Shown: one piece after another, positions 48,239-60,038 of the stretch
Layout of the letters: each line of letters starts with the position of its first letter
How positions within the stretch are numbered: position 1 is the stretch's first letter
Assembly (NCBI GenBank): GCA_020747015.1
Contig: JAGTJM010000032.1
Coordinates: 1-64,000 of the forward strand
Source of the DNA: Pyrenochaeta sp. MPI-SDFR-AT-0127
Lineage: Eukaryota > Ascomycota > Dothideomycetes > Pleosporales > Cucurbitariaceae
Reading direction: 5' to 3'
Length of the DNA: 64,000 nucleotides
Position numbers and translations under genes: made by a program
Notes under the pieces: model-generated
Told to the model about the DNA's origin: nothing
What the model saw: only the letters and a program-made list of their open reading frames with translations
Databases searched by the model: none

Positions 48239-49232
48239 ATGGCTGAAGAGGAGTCTTACTACAAGTATGTTCCCTCCGTCGCCGCAGCAGGAATATTCGT
48301 CGCCTTGTTCGCGATCCTAGCCGTTTTTCATCTTTATCGAACCATCAAGACACGAACGTGGTTTTGCATCCCCTTCGTAGTGGGAGCTGTATGTAAGTAC
48401 CAACCCTAACTTACCCATCAACATCTCCCTTTGCTCTCTCTTTCGTTCTGGTGTAATTGGTAAGCTAAGATTCTTTAGTCCAAGTTATTGGCTACATTTG
48501 TCGCGCCATGGGTAAAACCAAACCTAATGTACTTTTACCCTACATCATTCAATCTCTTCTCATCTTGCTCGCGCCAATTCTATTCGCTGCGTCGGTCTAC
48601 ATGTTCCTCGCGCGCATCCTTCGAGCTACAAACACCGCCAATTACTCTATTATCCGCATAACCTGGGTCACAAAGGTCTTTGTCAGCGGGGATATACTAT
48701 GTTTCCTCATCCAAGCCGCTGGAGGAGGAATTCTCGCGTCAAGTGACGATAAGACCGGGTCAGACATTGGAAAGGGAGTCATTCTTGCGGGTTTGTGCTT
48801 GCAGATGGTGATCTTCGGGTTCTTCGTGGTTGTAGCCGCCGTATGGCAAAAGCGGATGAGGCGTCATGATACCAAATCGAGTGAGACCACGTCATTTAAC
48901 TGGCTGATCTATCTGCAAATGCTCTACATTGTCAGCATTCTCATCACAATCAGAAACTTATTTAGGGTCATCGAGTACGCTATGGGATGTAAGTCAATGT
49001 TGGACGACGGCCTTAGAGATTACACTGACAGATCATAGCCGACGCGTATCTCCTCGCGAACGAATGGCCCATCTACGCCTTTGACGCTGCCCTAATGGTC
49101 ATCGTACTGGCCATCTGTGCGAAGTGGTATGTTTCCGATGCGATGAGGGCTGCACAGAATAGAGGTGACTCTATGGAGATGATGGTACAATCCGATAACG
49201 AAATCGTTCGAGAAAGACAAAGAGAACATTGA
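48239..49232 (+). CDS. RTA1-like seven-helix membrane protein
   Basis: Exons 48239-48392, 48479-48988 and 49039-49232 give 285 residues; introns of 86 and 50 nt both start with GTAAGT. The protein is mostly hydrophobic helices; GYICRAMG, the RNLFRVIEY segment and an Asp/Glu-containing final helix pair (NEWPIYAFDA) are hallmarks of the fungal RTA1/RSB1/lipid-translocating exporter family. Relatives sit in the plasma membrane, and in yeast they protect against 7-aminocholesterol or move sphingoid bases. The short polar C-terminus is cytosolic. It is not next to the cluster core, so a link to lipopeptide export or self-protection is only a thought. Family call firm. Confidence 0.92.
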
Positions 49233-52200
49233 CCTTGACTATGCTCTATTATGTCAATGGCTGCCTGGATTATCCTCGCTGGTGACGTTGTTCATCGCGC
49301 ACTGATCTTCGTTCCGAAGCCACAATGTACCGCAACATCAGCACTGTATATTATGCCCACAGGGTTGCACAAACACACGACAAAGCTAGAGCAGGGGGCC
49401 TTGAAGCCAACCTCGTAGCCTCCTCTAGACCCCAAAAACCTATAGCCTTAAGTGTCCTCTAGATATTTTCTTCGTTATTCCATCTTTCTTCTTTCTTCTC
49501 CATATCTATATTACTATAGTAAATACTTTAGAACCCATTAAATAATCTATAACATACACAAAGTAGTGTTCTAACTAGCCGTCTATTTGTTGAGAAAAAA
49601 GAACTGTGTTCGTCTCTAACATAGAGATTACATAATTAGGTTATCCTATTAAGGTTATTATTTTAGAGATCCTCAGTAGAGAATAAAGGATAAAGTTGAG
49701 AGTAATAGTAATATATACATATCAAGGGATGTTCTTAGGCTTACTAGAAAATATATAGTAGGCGAAGTAGTTAGAAGAACCCTAGTGACAGAATAATCCC
49801 TAGTTCCAAGGTAGTGTGAAGTGTAACCAGAATTTTAAGTTACAGAGGGTTTTCCAGCTTTTGTTCTGATCAATTGCCAAATTTCCTATCGTTTTTCGAC
49901 CTATTATTCGTTATCGCGCTCGAGAAATGGTTGTCCTAGCTTCCAACTAGGGTACACTAGGCCAATCTTGCTTCAAGCGTGTGTTCCCGTACTCGTTCTC
50001 GTTCTCGTTCGCACGCTCCGCCACTTGACCCAGGCATGGCTGAGTCAAGGGCACATGTAGCGGTGAACACTCCTCAGCCCCAAGCACAGAATATCAAATT
50101 GTATGTCCAGAAAAGTTTCGCAGCGCTCCGCATCATTTTCAGACTTGCCCCTGCTTGCGCTAGATTCAATGTTACATCGCCTCCATCGCTATCGCCGATC
50201 TTTTCGAACGTCTCCTTGCTCGGATACGCAGCAAGTTTTCTGGGCGAGCGAAAAAGTTGATTCCATGCATGCTGGAATGACTATTGACGAGATATAGATC
50301 TACACCACAACAAAACTGTATCTCTCTTTTTGGAAAACTGCTGCTTTCCCTTAAATCACAATGATCATGATTCTTAGTGTTCCCAGTTACAGTTATGTGG
50401 TGATAGGAAGTTCAAATTATCGCGCTGTCAACCAAACAAACGTAAGAACATGGGCGCAGCGTCCAGCCCTCAGATCTGGTAACCTCAGGTAAATGAGCTC
50501 CATCACCAGGCTTTAAAACAAATTGTAGATAGAGACAGTTTCGCATGTATCACGTTTCTTGCTACAATCTTAGAGGTGCTTCCGAATGCAGAAGTTATGT
50601 CCCTAATTAATCAAATGTATTTGGTATCAATCAGGGTCAATACTCAAGAAGTTCTCTGGACGTTTACCAGTTCGTAATGCAACAGAAGCCAACGGCCCAA
50701 CCTTATACCTACAGTCTCCCATGATGGGCTGATGTATGTCACGAGAACAGCCAAGATCGCAGGGTGGATCAGCCAGGTCGCGGAACTCGGTGTATGTTTT
50801 GAAGGCTTCGGTTGAAATAATAAACAAGCAGCTCTATGAAATTGACCAGCCCGTAACTTTGAAATTGAAGTTTGCAAACGAATAAATGTCAAAGCCAGGC
50901 AATTACTGGAACCAGCTCTCGTACTGCTTCCTACGCATTATCCCCATCTGATGGTGTATTGCCTAGGTTGAAACTGTATTAGCACTCGAGCTCATGCATA
51001 CGTTGATAGCGCTTAGTCCTCTAAAAAGCGGGCAAGCCATAATGCGGTCGATAATACTTGACTAACCCGCCTCTGCTCACAATATGATCCAAAGCCAAAT
51101 TTTTATAGCCCTTGGGTGTGTAGTTGGGGTTTGAGTCTGTTCTCTTTCGAAAGAATCACCCCATGATAACTCAACAGACTCCCGACATTGCTCCGGTACG
51201 GTGGTTCCGTTCGCTGGACGGATTCCTACGCTGCAGACTCAACTCGCGAATGCTGTAGTAAATATGATAGATTCCAAGGATTTGAGCAAAATTGTGGACG
51301 GCATAATAGTTTTTCATACGATCATGAGCGAAGTGACCAGAGGACCGTGGCGGAATCTGAGCTTCTTGTATGGCATCTCTGGCTCCTCGTATTCAGGATA
51401 ACGAGTTCGACCCGGCAAAGCTCATGTACCATAGCCGCCATTGAGTAGACCTAGAAGAAACTACAATAGGTATGCCAGTTGCCAGATAGAGAGGATTTCA
51501 AGGTGATTGAGAAAGCAAGTGAATGGACCTTCTCGAAAGGCATACTAGGCATACTACTTCATTTCTTAGTGTTCAATTCCCTCTATCACTTATGTATGCC
51601 CCGCAAAGTATATGTATCTACATTTGGTCATTCGTTGGCAAGGCTGGACGTCGGAATGAAGATTTTATCAATTGTAACACTTTTTGAGACAGCTAGGATC
51701 CTTGGCCGAGATAGCCCTCATTAGACGGTCAAGACACCAAAAACGAAATGGCGCATGCCTCTGCCAGCGATATTCAAACTACCGAGGCACACAAGGCAAT
51801 GGAACACAGTTTGTATTCAATGATGGGACACCCTTGGCATGCATTGCTCAATTTTCGCGCACAGCGGAATAGTTGCGCAACTTGGGTTGATACAAATAGT
51901 CAGCGCTCTGGATTTGGGCTTCTAGTTTATGTATATATTCACAACAATGCATGGTGCCAGCCTCAGCTGGATCAGCCATAGTAATAGCTACGCCACTTCT
52001 GGCGTACACGGGGGTATTTTTATATGCGGGCACAGACACATGAGAGAACTCGTGAGTCTCATTGGTACCCACCTGGGGGCTGCAACACACGTGGCGAAAC
52101 TCGCCCGGGTGGCACGGCAACAAGACACTTAACTGCGACACTAATTGCTCCCCTTAGGCGAAGTAACACTTCAACGTGAATTGGTCGTATGTGATACGTT

Positions 52201-52791
52201 CCAGGCTAGCCCAAGATGCATCTCTGGGAGGCCGATTTTAGTCAGGCAGCCTTAAAATGAATGCCGAGGTTTATCTAGGCATTGATCGTTCTGCGCTAGC
52301 TGGGTCAGATCAGCCACTACTTGTGGAAGGGCTCTCTGAAGGCAATTTCTTCCACGTGTGAGCCACGTGCGCCCGGTTGCATCCGTAGAACTCTTCAACG
52401 GTCATGTTCTCGGCATGTCGTTCAGCTGAAAACTGCGACCGTGGTGTACAGGATTAAATTTGCTTACGGATGTCAGAAATTCGTTATGTTTGCAAAGGTT
52501 TACGGACAGCTCTGTATGTGCCTTTGCGGCACGCAGTCCGGCATAGCCAATAACACAGCCACAATGCACAGGGCATTTACTTGATCGTAAGTGCCTGAAC
52601 AGGGATTAAAGCAGGAAATGAGGGTTTTGAAACACTGGTAGTTCGAGCGTGGAGCCTTCAGACTGTCTCCTGAATAAGCTCAGCGTTAGCTCCGGCTGCT
52701 AAGGACTCAACTATAAATTTCCTTCGTGCTTGTGGTTGCGCCTACTTAGACTCATCACCAGCGTGGCTAAGGAAGTTTTATCTTAGTCACG
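49233..52791. other. Gene-poor stretch with an AT-rich block
   Basis: 3.6 kb. 49480-49760 is strikingly AT- and TA-rich. A TTCTCG-type island lies at 49985-50010. Frames at 49979-50297 (+), 50627-50892 (-), 51188-51448 (+), 51479-51724 (+), 51748-51981 (+) and 52321-52584 (+) show no domain, no signal peptide and no convincing splicing. The end of the stretch is the phospholipase promoter. Confidence 0.5.
49480..49760. repeat. AT-rich, TA-rich block (possible RIP-affected DNA)
   Basis: This block is almost free of CpG and dense in TA dinucleotides and stop codons in all frames, in contrast to flanking gene DNA. That is the usual look of repeat-induced point mutation in ascomycetes, but no parent repeat was identified by eye. 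Confidence 0.4.
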
Positions 52792-54881
52792 ATGAATTTT
52801 TGGCTTGCAGCCTTGTATTTGGGCAGTATTGTGGGCGTGGCTACTGCAAGTGAATGTAAGTTAACGGACCCTAACAAATTGACTTAACCGTTAATATCTT
52901 CACCCATAGGGGGTAACAACAACATAACGATCCAGAAACGCGATTCCAGCTTTGGCTATGCACCCACAACGGTTGAGTGCCCATCTGATAGGCCCAGTCT
53001 ACGCGACTCTCTCGCTCTGTCTTCACAAGAAAGAGCATGGCTAAAGAAGCGGCGAACTAATACAATGGCGGCAACACGCAATCTCCTGGCCCGACTCAAA
53101 ATTGCTGGCTTCGACTCAGATTCATACTTTAGGGGGGATGGCCAATCCGACTTTCCTAATATTGCCGTCGCTGTTTCTGGAGGCGGCTATCGCGCCTTGT
53201 TGAACGGTGCTGGAGCTATTGCTGCCTTCGACAATCGCACTAAAGGTTCAATAGGTGGAGGGCAGATTGGAGGTATTCTCCAGTCCGCAACTTACTTTTC
53301 AGGTCTCTCTGGAGGTGGATGGTTGGTTTCATCTCTTTACGGCAACGACTTTCCTACTATTGAGGAGTTATTGAAAACAGAAGGCCCAGCACCCCTTTGG
53401 CAGTTCAATTCTCCTCTTTGGGAAGGCCCTGATCTAGGCTTTACGGGGACGTCGAATGGCGAAAAGTACTTCTCTCAAATCATAGGGCAGGTTCAGTCAA
53501 AGATTGACGCTGGCTTCAACACATCAATCACAGACATTTGGGGGCGAGCGTTGGCTTACCAATTGTTCGATACTTCCACGGTCAACAAATGTTAGTACTA
53601 ACCTCCTTACGTCCATTTCTCCCACACAGCAGCTAATATGATCCAGCACATACATTCTCTTCCATTCAGGACAACTCCAAGTTTACGTCCGGGACTTTAC
53701 CTATGCCAATCCTTGTTGCCGACAGTCGAGACGAAGGCAAGATTTATTTACATCCCACCAACACCACCAATTACGAATTCAACCCATGGGAGATGGGATC
53801 TTTCGACAACATTGGTTTCGCCCCCTTGCGCTTTGTAGGATCAAATTTCAGTGCGGGAAAGATTCCCTCAAGCGAGCAATGCGTAAAGGGCTATGATCAA
53901 TTTAGCTTTGTGTATGGCACATCAAGCTCTTTGTTCAACCAGATCATCCTTCAGATGGACAACTCAGACATGGTACCTGATATAGTTAAGGGCCTTCTAA
54001 CCAATTTCCTCAAGCAATTGGGCAATGCCAGTAACGACATTGCTGATTGGTCACCAAGTGAGTGGCCTTACAAGAAACATTAAACCTTTCCTGACAACAG
54101 TGGAACAGATCCCTTCCACGGCTGGAAACCCGAAACAAATCCTAGTGCGCACTCTAAAAGGCTCACCCTTGTCGACGGCGGCGAAGACCTCCAAAATATC
54201 CCGTTCACGCCTTTAATTCGACCAATCCGCCATGTGGACGTTATATTTGCTGTGGATTCCTCCGCAGACACCCTTGATAAGGGAGGCATGAATTGGCCCA
54301 ATGGTACAGCCATGGTAGCTACATACGAGCGATCGCTTGCACAAGAAAACGGCACGACCTTTCCACCCGTACCCGACGTGAATACCTTTCTCAATCTGGG
54401 CTTGAATTCTCGTCCAACTATGTTCGGTTGTGACGCACACAATCTGTCCTTCAAGAGCACAGCTCCTTTGGTTGTATATCTGCCAAATGCGCCCTACGTT
54501 TACAATTCAAACGTTTCAACCTTTACCATGCAATACCCAACCGATCAACGGAACACAATAGTGCAGAATGGATATAATGTGGTAACCATGGGCAATGGGA
54601 CGGTCGACTCAGAATGGCCGACTTGTATTGGATGTGCAATAATGGCACGTAGTTGGAATCGCACCGGCACTGCACTTCCGGACGTGTGCAACACTTGCTT
54701 CGATCGGTATTGTTGGAATGGCACAGTGGACTCCAACAAGCCGGCGCCATACCAACCGACAACTCGTCTATCCGCGATCAAGCTTCAAAGTGCAGCAGCG
54801 CACGCAGGATCAGCAGCAAGCATTAGCATGTTTTATGGAGTGATAATGGTAATCGTGCTAATGATGGCGAGTGCAGCCTAG
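52792..54881 (+). CDS. Phospholipase B / lysophospholipase, secreted and probably GPI-anchored
   Basis: Exons 52792-52855, 52910-53590, 53647-54057 and 54109-54881 give 642 residues, the normal fungal length; the introns are 54, 56 and 51 nt. Exon 1 is a signal peptide. The mature start YAPTTVECP is characteristic. Catalytic signatures: VSGGGYRALL (oxyanion loop with Arg), the nucleophile segment GLSGGGW and the Asp loop VDGGEDLQNIPFTPL. The usual GLSGGSW has its second Ser replaced by Gly, but the Ser of the GLSGG core is kept. The C-terminus is a run of small residues followed by a hydrophobic tail ending MMASAA, fitting a GPI signal. Many N-glycosylation sites. The enzyme deacylates phospholipids and lysophospholipids at the cell surface. 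Intron 2 was fixed by restoring SHTFSSI before PMPILVAD. Family call firm. Confidence 0.95.
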
Positions 54882-56100
54882 AGCCTGCTTGAGAGGGTAC
54901 AAATAAACTAAAAATCTATATGCGCTCGTTGATCACGCATAGACTGGTATTAGAGCATTCGCTCTGAGAAGATTGGTACAAGATAGTAGCGAAAGTTTAC
55001 AACATTAGATAAGACATGAGACCCTTTTCTTTGGGGAATATATATTATAGTATAAAGCTCGCCACAGGTGAGGCACCTACCTTTCCGAGCCTTTGCTATG
55101 ATCTCAACATCTTTTCGATACAAGTTTTTTCTACTGTGTGGGTTCGTAAGGAATAGTGTTGCGCAGTGTCCTGTAGCTGATCATGGTTCCTTGAGATAGC
55201 TTTGGGCGTTCCGTCCTAGCAGTCCGTACTCCCGACAGTTAGTCTTGCCTTTCTTCCCATACTCCAGAAACACTGACTAGAATTAAAGCTATTTAGTATA
55301 CCACGCTTAATTGTAGAAGATAGCATTCAAGTTTTCTGTACTATAACTTCTAAGAAATGCAAGAGCAAAGTAACATCATAGAGGATATACGTCTACCTGA
55401 TAAGCCTAAGCCTAGGATAGTATTATCTCCCATTTCCTTGGCTCTATAATGCCTTTGCGCAAGAAGGAGGCTCCCAGTAGAGAGGAAACACCTCCCCTCC
55501 CACTGGTAGGCAGCGACGTATGAGGTCATGCCCCAAAAAGCTGCTCGTGTATCAGAATCACATAGAACTGAAGCACATGAGGTTTATAAAACGACATATA
55601 ACAAATCTTAGGAAATCGCCCCAGTTGATAATTACCACTACTATCTGCCCACGCCAGCCGAAGTCATACTTTCAATCAATTATGTTCCAGACAGATCCAT
55701 CTAAACTGAAAGGCCTCAGTATCACGAACTAAGGTCTGTTGAAAGCTCTTACGGATAGCCTATCACATCGAAGCTGAGCGATGCCCTTCTCTAGCTAATT
55801 ATATGTCTGACAGACAGATGTGGATGACGTGCCCACTATGCCGGGTTATTATCAAACAAATAATTGGCCAAATCGCGCATGTAGGTTTCGACGAAGAACG
55901 GCGTTGTGTTGTTTCAAGATTACCATTGACATTATTTACTCTGGTATTTCAACTTCACAATGCAGCATTGGACTTGCAGTACACGAAATACTTATATCCA
56001 AGCAAAGATTTTCTGAGAGCGGTATTTCTAATCAACTTACAAAAGGGTTTTCGACTAACTTGGTTCAATATTATCACTACATATGCTCCAAATTCTTATC
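54882..56100. other. Convergent 3' intergenic region
   Basis: 1.2 kb between two converging stops. Short frames at 55520-55732 and 55803-56138 have no features; the latter runs into the antisense of the fusion gene. AT-rich near 55270-55440. Confidence 0.6.
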
Positions 56101-59100
56101 TCAAGCACCACCAAAGATTAGAAGACTCTGGATGCTAACTGTGCCAAATCCATGCTGGCGCAGCAGTTCCCGTCCACGATGTATCGGAAATTCTGCTACA
56201 ACCATGACAGCGATATCCTCGATATTAATGCTGGCTTTAGATAATAATTGTAACACCGCACAAAGCGTGCTCCCTGTTGAAAGTACGTCGTCTACCACGA
56301 CCACCGATGCGCCCTTAGGGACAACATTCCGCTCCATCTCGATCTTCACTTCTCGAGATCTGCTAGATTCCATAGAACAGATATGCGAGGGATGCTTCGT
56401 AACCGAGATGATTGGTGGGGGAAGCTTTCCAGCTTCACGAATCAGTACTAAAGGAGTGTTGACGTGAGATGCCAATGCTGATGCGTAGATGAGCCCTCCG
56501 ACTTCGCAACACACCACAGCACCGACTGTAGCCCAATCACCAGCAAAATGAGCCTGTAGCAGAGATATACACAGGGCTAGCCCGCCCGGTTGTCGAGCAA
56601 TGCCGAGCACATGACGGAACTCAATTCCCGGGGTCGGAAAATTTGGTGTTGAGCAGACCATATCAGCCAGTCGCTCCAGTTCCTCATGAACAAAGCAAAG
56701 TAGGTGGTTCTCAGCAAATTTTGTTGCCGCGTCGTTACCTGATCGGCCATTATTGAAGACGAGATTGGGGTGGCATGGCACAGCCGCCTCATTTGACCTG
56801 CTATTGTTGCAGTCCTCGTTGCGACTGTTATCAACACTCTTGCCCTGAGATACCCGTTCCAGCCGCGTTTGCTGACTAGCTTCGATCCGAATTTCCAGCA
56901 TCCTGCTCTCTGGTACTAAATGGGAAAAGGCTGCGACCGGGGCTTCGTCTCGCATCCCAGTAATTATCAGCACATCTACATCTCCTGCATTGCTGATCAC
57001 GTTCTTGAAGTGCTCTTTTGGCAGTTCAGGCCTTTTTCTGACCTGATCTTGAAAGAACGCCGTCAATGCTGGCCGGTGTGTCTCTTTGTAAGCACGGTCT
57101 TCAAGCAGACGATCTGGATCGGCACCAGTAGCGGCCGCGTATTGCCGCTTGGTCAATTCGCTAATGCTGACGACATGTGTTGTAAAAGTGTATTTTTCGA
57201 ATATGGAAGCCCAAATATTAGCACAATAGTCTTTGCCGGCACCGCTTTCTCCAGTAACAGAAATGATCAGCTTCTGTCTCTGAGGTGCTCTGAGCAGTGG
57301 GCAGGCATATGCAAGCATATTGCAAGGGTCAAAAATACGTTTGAGACGGGCTAAACGCAGCCTTTGCATCCCGAAGGCCTTCGCCGCTAGAGTGGCGTCT
57401 CTTGGGTCCGGCCCGAGGTCAGCGCTGTACGTTCCGCTACTCAAAGACAACAAACTCTCAGCAACGCTGTATACCCACTTCACAGCAGATTGGGCGATTT
57501 CAGATCCGTCTTGATTACGAGGCCAGACACCAGTTATTACGCAAGCAAAGTCCCAGTCACGACAGCCAAAAGCAGTGGCATCAGTTGCAGCATCGCGAAT
57601 TTTCCCACCACCTTGGAGTAGATGGAGGTAGGAAAGCGGCGTGGGGCGTGTTTCAATGGCTGCTAACAAGCGGTCGACAACTTGCGCTTCGCTGATCCTT
57701 TTTAAGAATAAGCATCGTTTAAAGGCGGAAGTCCTTCCCCCACCGTGACCGCCATGCATGCTAGACATATAGATCTCAGCTTCGAATAGACTCATACCAT
57801 CCTTGATCTCACGTCTTGCTTCTGGCCCCCAGATTGCATCTATAGACGCGATCAGGGGTGTCGTTGCATTGAACTTGGTGGTAGAAGTTTCGAACATGGT
57901 TACAACCATATGCAGTTGGTCCACGTCCCAGTATAAATACGCTTCTATGGAGTGGTCTCGTTGGAGTTTTGTAGCGATGAGCTCATCAGTTTCCCTTAAC
58001 TTTAGGCGTCCCTCGTCCTTATCTTTCAAGGGGAAGCTCCAGGTTCGGGACAGGTAGCTTGGAGCAGGAAAGGTTTTGAAAGTCACGCTGACTACAATAC
58101 CAAAATTGGTTCCGGCGCCTTTAAGTGCCCATAACAGATCAGACTCTCTATCCGGGCGAATCGCATCTGCAGGTCGATGTTGACTTGGTACGCAGCCGAC
58201 GTAATAGACATCGCTGGTGTTGACGCTAACCAGGACGGCACCGACAATAGCGTCGCACGAGAGCCCATGTAATCTAGCCAAATGACCGATACCGCCTTGT
58301 AGCCAAAGCCCTGCACCTATACTCGGACGAGCCCCGAGAGGAATTGTCATGCCCGCAGCCATCGTTTTGCGGACAATATCCCCCGTCTTGCAGCCAGCTC
58401 CAACGACTACCAGCGGACCTTGCTCGAAATCAGAATCTCCTGCGCCCTCGCTGACTGGAAGCAATTGTATTTGGTCAAAGGACCCCATGTCAACCGCGAC
58501 GGTGTTAGTCCAGAGACAATGGCTGCTGTGGCCTCCACCGAGAATTGTCAAGCAGAATTTGTGCCTCCGAGCCCACTGCACGCACTGCTGGATATGTTGG
58601 ACCTGTGTCGGCCTGACAATTGAAGCGGGGCGACGGAGGCGAGCCTGCCAACTTTTAACCCTAGTGTCACTATTCCCTACCACCATCTGCTCGGTTATCT
58701 CTGTCAGAGTCTTTGCATCTTGATTAAAGACCACCATCTCGATGGGCGAGCTAAACAAAAGATGATTTGGATAGGTTCCTTCACGACTGCCTGAAGTACG
58801 GCATACTTCACGCCAGTCAGTCTTGACAACTTTGCCTACTTCTGCATCCTGTATGATAAATCCCGCCACGAATGAAGCAAAGTAGTCAAGTGCTTCATCA
58901 TCATCTGCTACGCGAATAACTCCAGTAGGAAAGGAAGCCATTTGATTACACGTCAAGCCATCAAGGTCCAGTGTCCCTTCACGATGGAACACTGCCACTA
59001 TTCCGCTTTGTGGCCGCTGAACAATCAAGCTCAGTGCACGTTCAATAAGATCGCGCCCAGGCTTCATCCCATACATGCTATGGCATACCAAGATGATGTC

Positions 59101-59568
59101 GTATGTCTCATCAAATGTCACCCCATCGTTGATGTGCTTTTCTGCATCATCATCTGGAACAAAGGATTTGCGATAGATGTCGGGTGGATATTGCAGACTT
59201 GGTAGCGGTGACAGCGTCTTAGAAGGAGAGCATAGCCATTCTTCTAAACTCGTAGCAAACAGGCTGTTAGGTTCGAACGCAGTGTATTTCGTAATCTTCC
59301 TCCTCAGATGATTAGGAAGATCGCCAAGTATACTCTTTGGGCCAGGTCCAATTTCCAGTGCTGAGACGTGATCGTGTGTGCCGAAGGAAGTGGCTAGCAA
59401 TTGCGATAGCTGTGGAATAATGAAATCTCGGTAAGTAAAGTCTTCCGCTACCCGCAGTATATCGAATCCAGCACTGTACTGAGCATCCGTCAATGGCTGA
59501 CCTAAGGAGGCCGCCCTAACAGTTGCTCGTTGCAGAAGAACCTTTTTGAGGGTCTGAACAGTTGCCAT
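56101..59568 (-). CDS. Four-domain fusion: methyltransferase-like, BBE FAD oxidase, PMK-like kinase, phosphoribosyltransferase
   Basis: A single uninterrupted exon of 1155 residues. The ATG at 59568 is the first in frame; a longer reading starts with GTG. Residues about 20-300: a class I methyltransferase-like fold with the SAM loop LEIGPGPKS near 71. About 300-750: a berberine-bridge-enzyme type FAD oxidase with LGGGHSSH (flavin His) near 342, LQGGIGHLARLHGL, and a C-terminal DPCNML; the second covalent Cys position reads ARPSIG, so only one covalent link is expected. About 765-930: a P-loop kinase, VTGESGAGKDYC near 772, whose SELTKRQYA and RLLEDRAYKETHR segments resemble animal-type phosphomevalonate kinase. 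About 970-1155: a phosphoribosyltransferase with the PRPP loop VVVVDDVLSTGST near 1087, closest in style to adenine/xanthine PRTs. No signal peptide. I do not know a named protein with this order. Single domains are firm; the combined function is unknown. Confidence 0.85.
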   Translation of the reverse strand: MATVQTLKKVLLQRATVRAASLGQPLTDAQYSAGFDILRVAEDFTYRDFIIPQLSQLLATSFGTHDHVSALEIGPGPKSILGDLPNHLRRKITKYTAFEPNSLFATSLEEWLCSPSKTLSPLPSLQYPPDIYRKSFVPDDDAEKHINDGVTFDETYDIILVCHSMYGMKPGRDLIERALSLIVQRPQSGIVAVFHREGTLDLDGLTCNQMASFPTGVIRVADDDEALDYFASFVAGFIIQDAEVGKVVKTDWREVCRTSGSREGTYPNHLLFSSPIEMVVFNQDAKTLTEITEQMVVGNSDTRVKSWQARLRRPASIVRPTQVQHIQQCVQWARRHKFCLTILGGGHSSHCLWTNTVAVDMGSFDQIQLLPVSEGAGDSDFEQGPLVVVGAGCKTGDIVRKTMAAGMTIPLGARPSIGAGLWLQGGIGHLARLHGLSCDAIVGAVLVSVNTSDVYYVGCVPSQHRPADAIRPDRESDLLWALKGAGTNFGIVVSVTFKTFPAPSYLSRTWSFPLKDKDEGRLKLRETDELIATKLQRDHSIEAYLYWDVDQLHMVVTMFETSTTKFNATTPLIASIDAIWGPEARREIKDGMSLFEAEIYMSSMHGGHGGGRTSAFKRCLFLKRISEAQVVDRLLAAIETRPTPLSYLHLLQGGGKIRDAATDATAFGCRDWDFACVITGVWPRNQDGSEIAQSAVKWVYSVAESLLSLSSGTYSADLGPDPRDATLAAKAFGMQRLRLARLKRIFDPCNMLAYACPLLRAPQRQKLIISVTGESGAGKDYCANIWASIFEKYTFTTHVVSISELTKRQYAAATGADPDRLLEDRAYKETHRPALTAFFQDQVRKRPELPKEHFKNVISNAGDVDVLIITGMRDEAPVAAFSHLVPESRMLEIRIEASQQTRLERVSQGKSVDNSRNEDCNNSRSNEAAVPCHPNLVFNNGRSGNDAATKFAENHLLCFVHEELERLADMVCSTPNFPTPGIEFRHVLGIARQPGGLALCISLLQAHFAGDWATVGAVVCCEVGGLIYASALASHVNTPLVLIREAGKLPPPIISVTKHPSHICSMESSRSREVKIEMERNVVPKGASVVVVDDVLSTGSTLCAVLQLLSKASINIEDIAVMVVAEFPIHRGRELLRQHGFGTVSIQSLLIFGGA

Positions 59569-60038
59569 ATCACTTCTAGTATCGAGTGGCGTTTTGTATT
59601 TGGCCACGAGTAAGGGAGGATAGATGTTGTTTTGATTAAGGTCGTCTTTTCAGGTAACAATGTAGTGACAGTATGTTCGTTGTTTGCGGGAGATGATGTA
59701 TTGACTGGCAGTACTATACAATACCGGAGATGTGCAGCATCCCACCACAGATGTCGCTGCATAGTCATCTGGCGGCCATTACACGACTGCGCCCGCAGTG
59801 CGACCACAGATGTGACAAAAGCGCATAGGTGCAGCTTACAGCGGATAAAAATGCACAGTCAGCAGCAGCCAACAAGGAAATACAGGACGCCGGGTTCTGC
59901 AGCTTGATACCTGAACCGTCCAGTTTCACATGATATTGCGTTCGTGCGCAAAAGTGCGAAAGGACCTTGGCAGGACAACACAACGTGGGGTGGCAATTGG
60001 CAATGAAGCTGTGCCGAAACCCATTTAGCCCTTGGTGC

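Noticed and set aside
59569..59607. Longer N-terminus of the four-domain fusion
   Set aside because: It begins with GTG; the first in-frame ATG is 59568.
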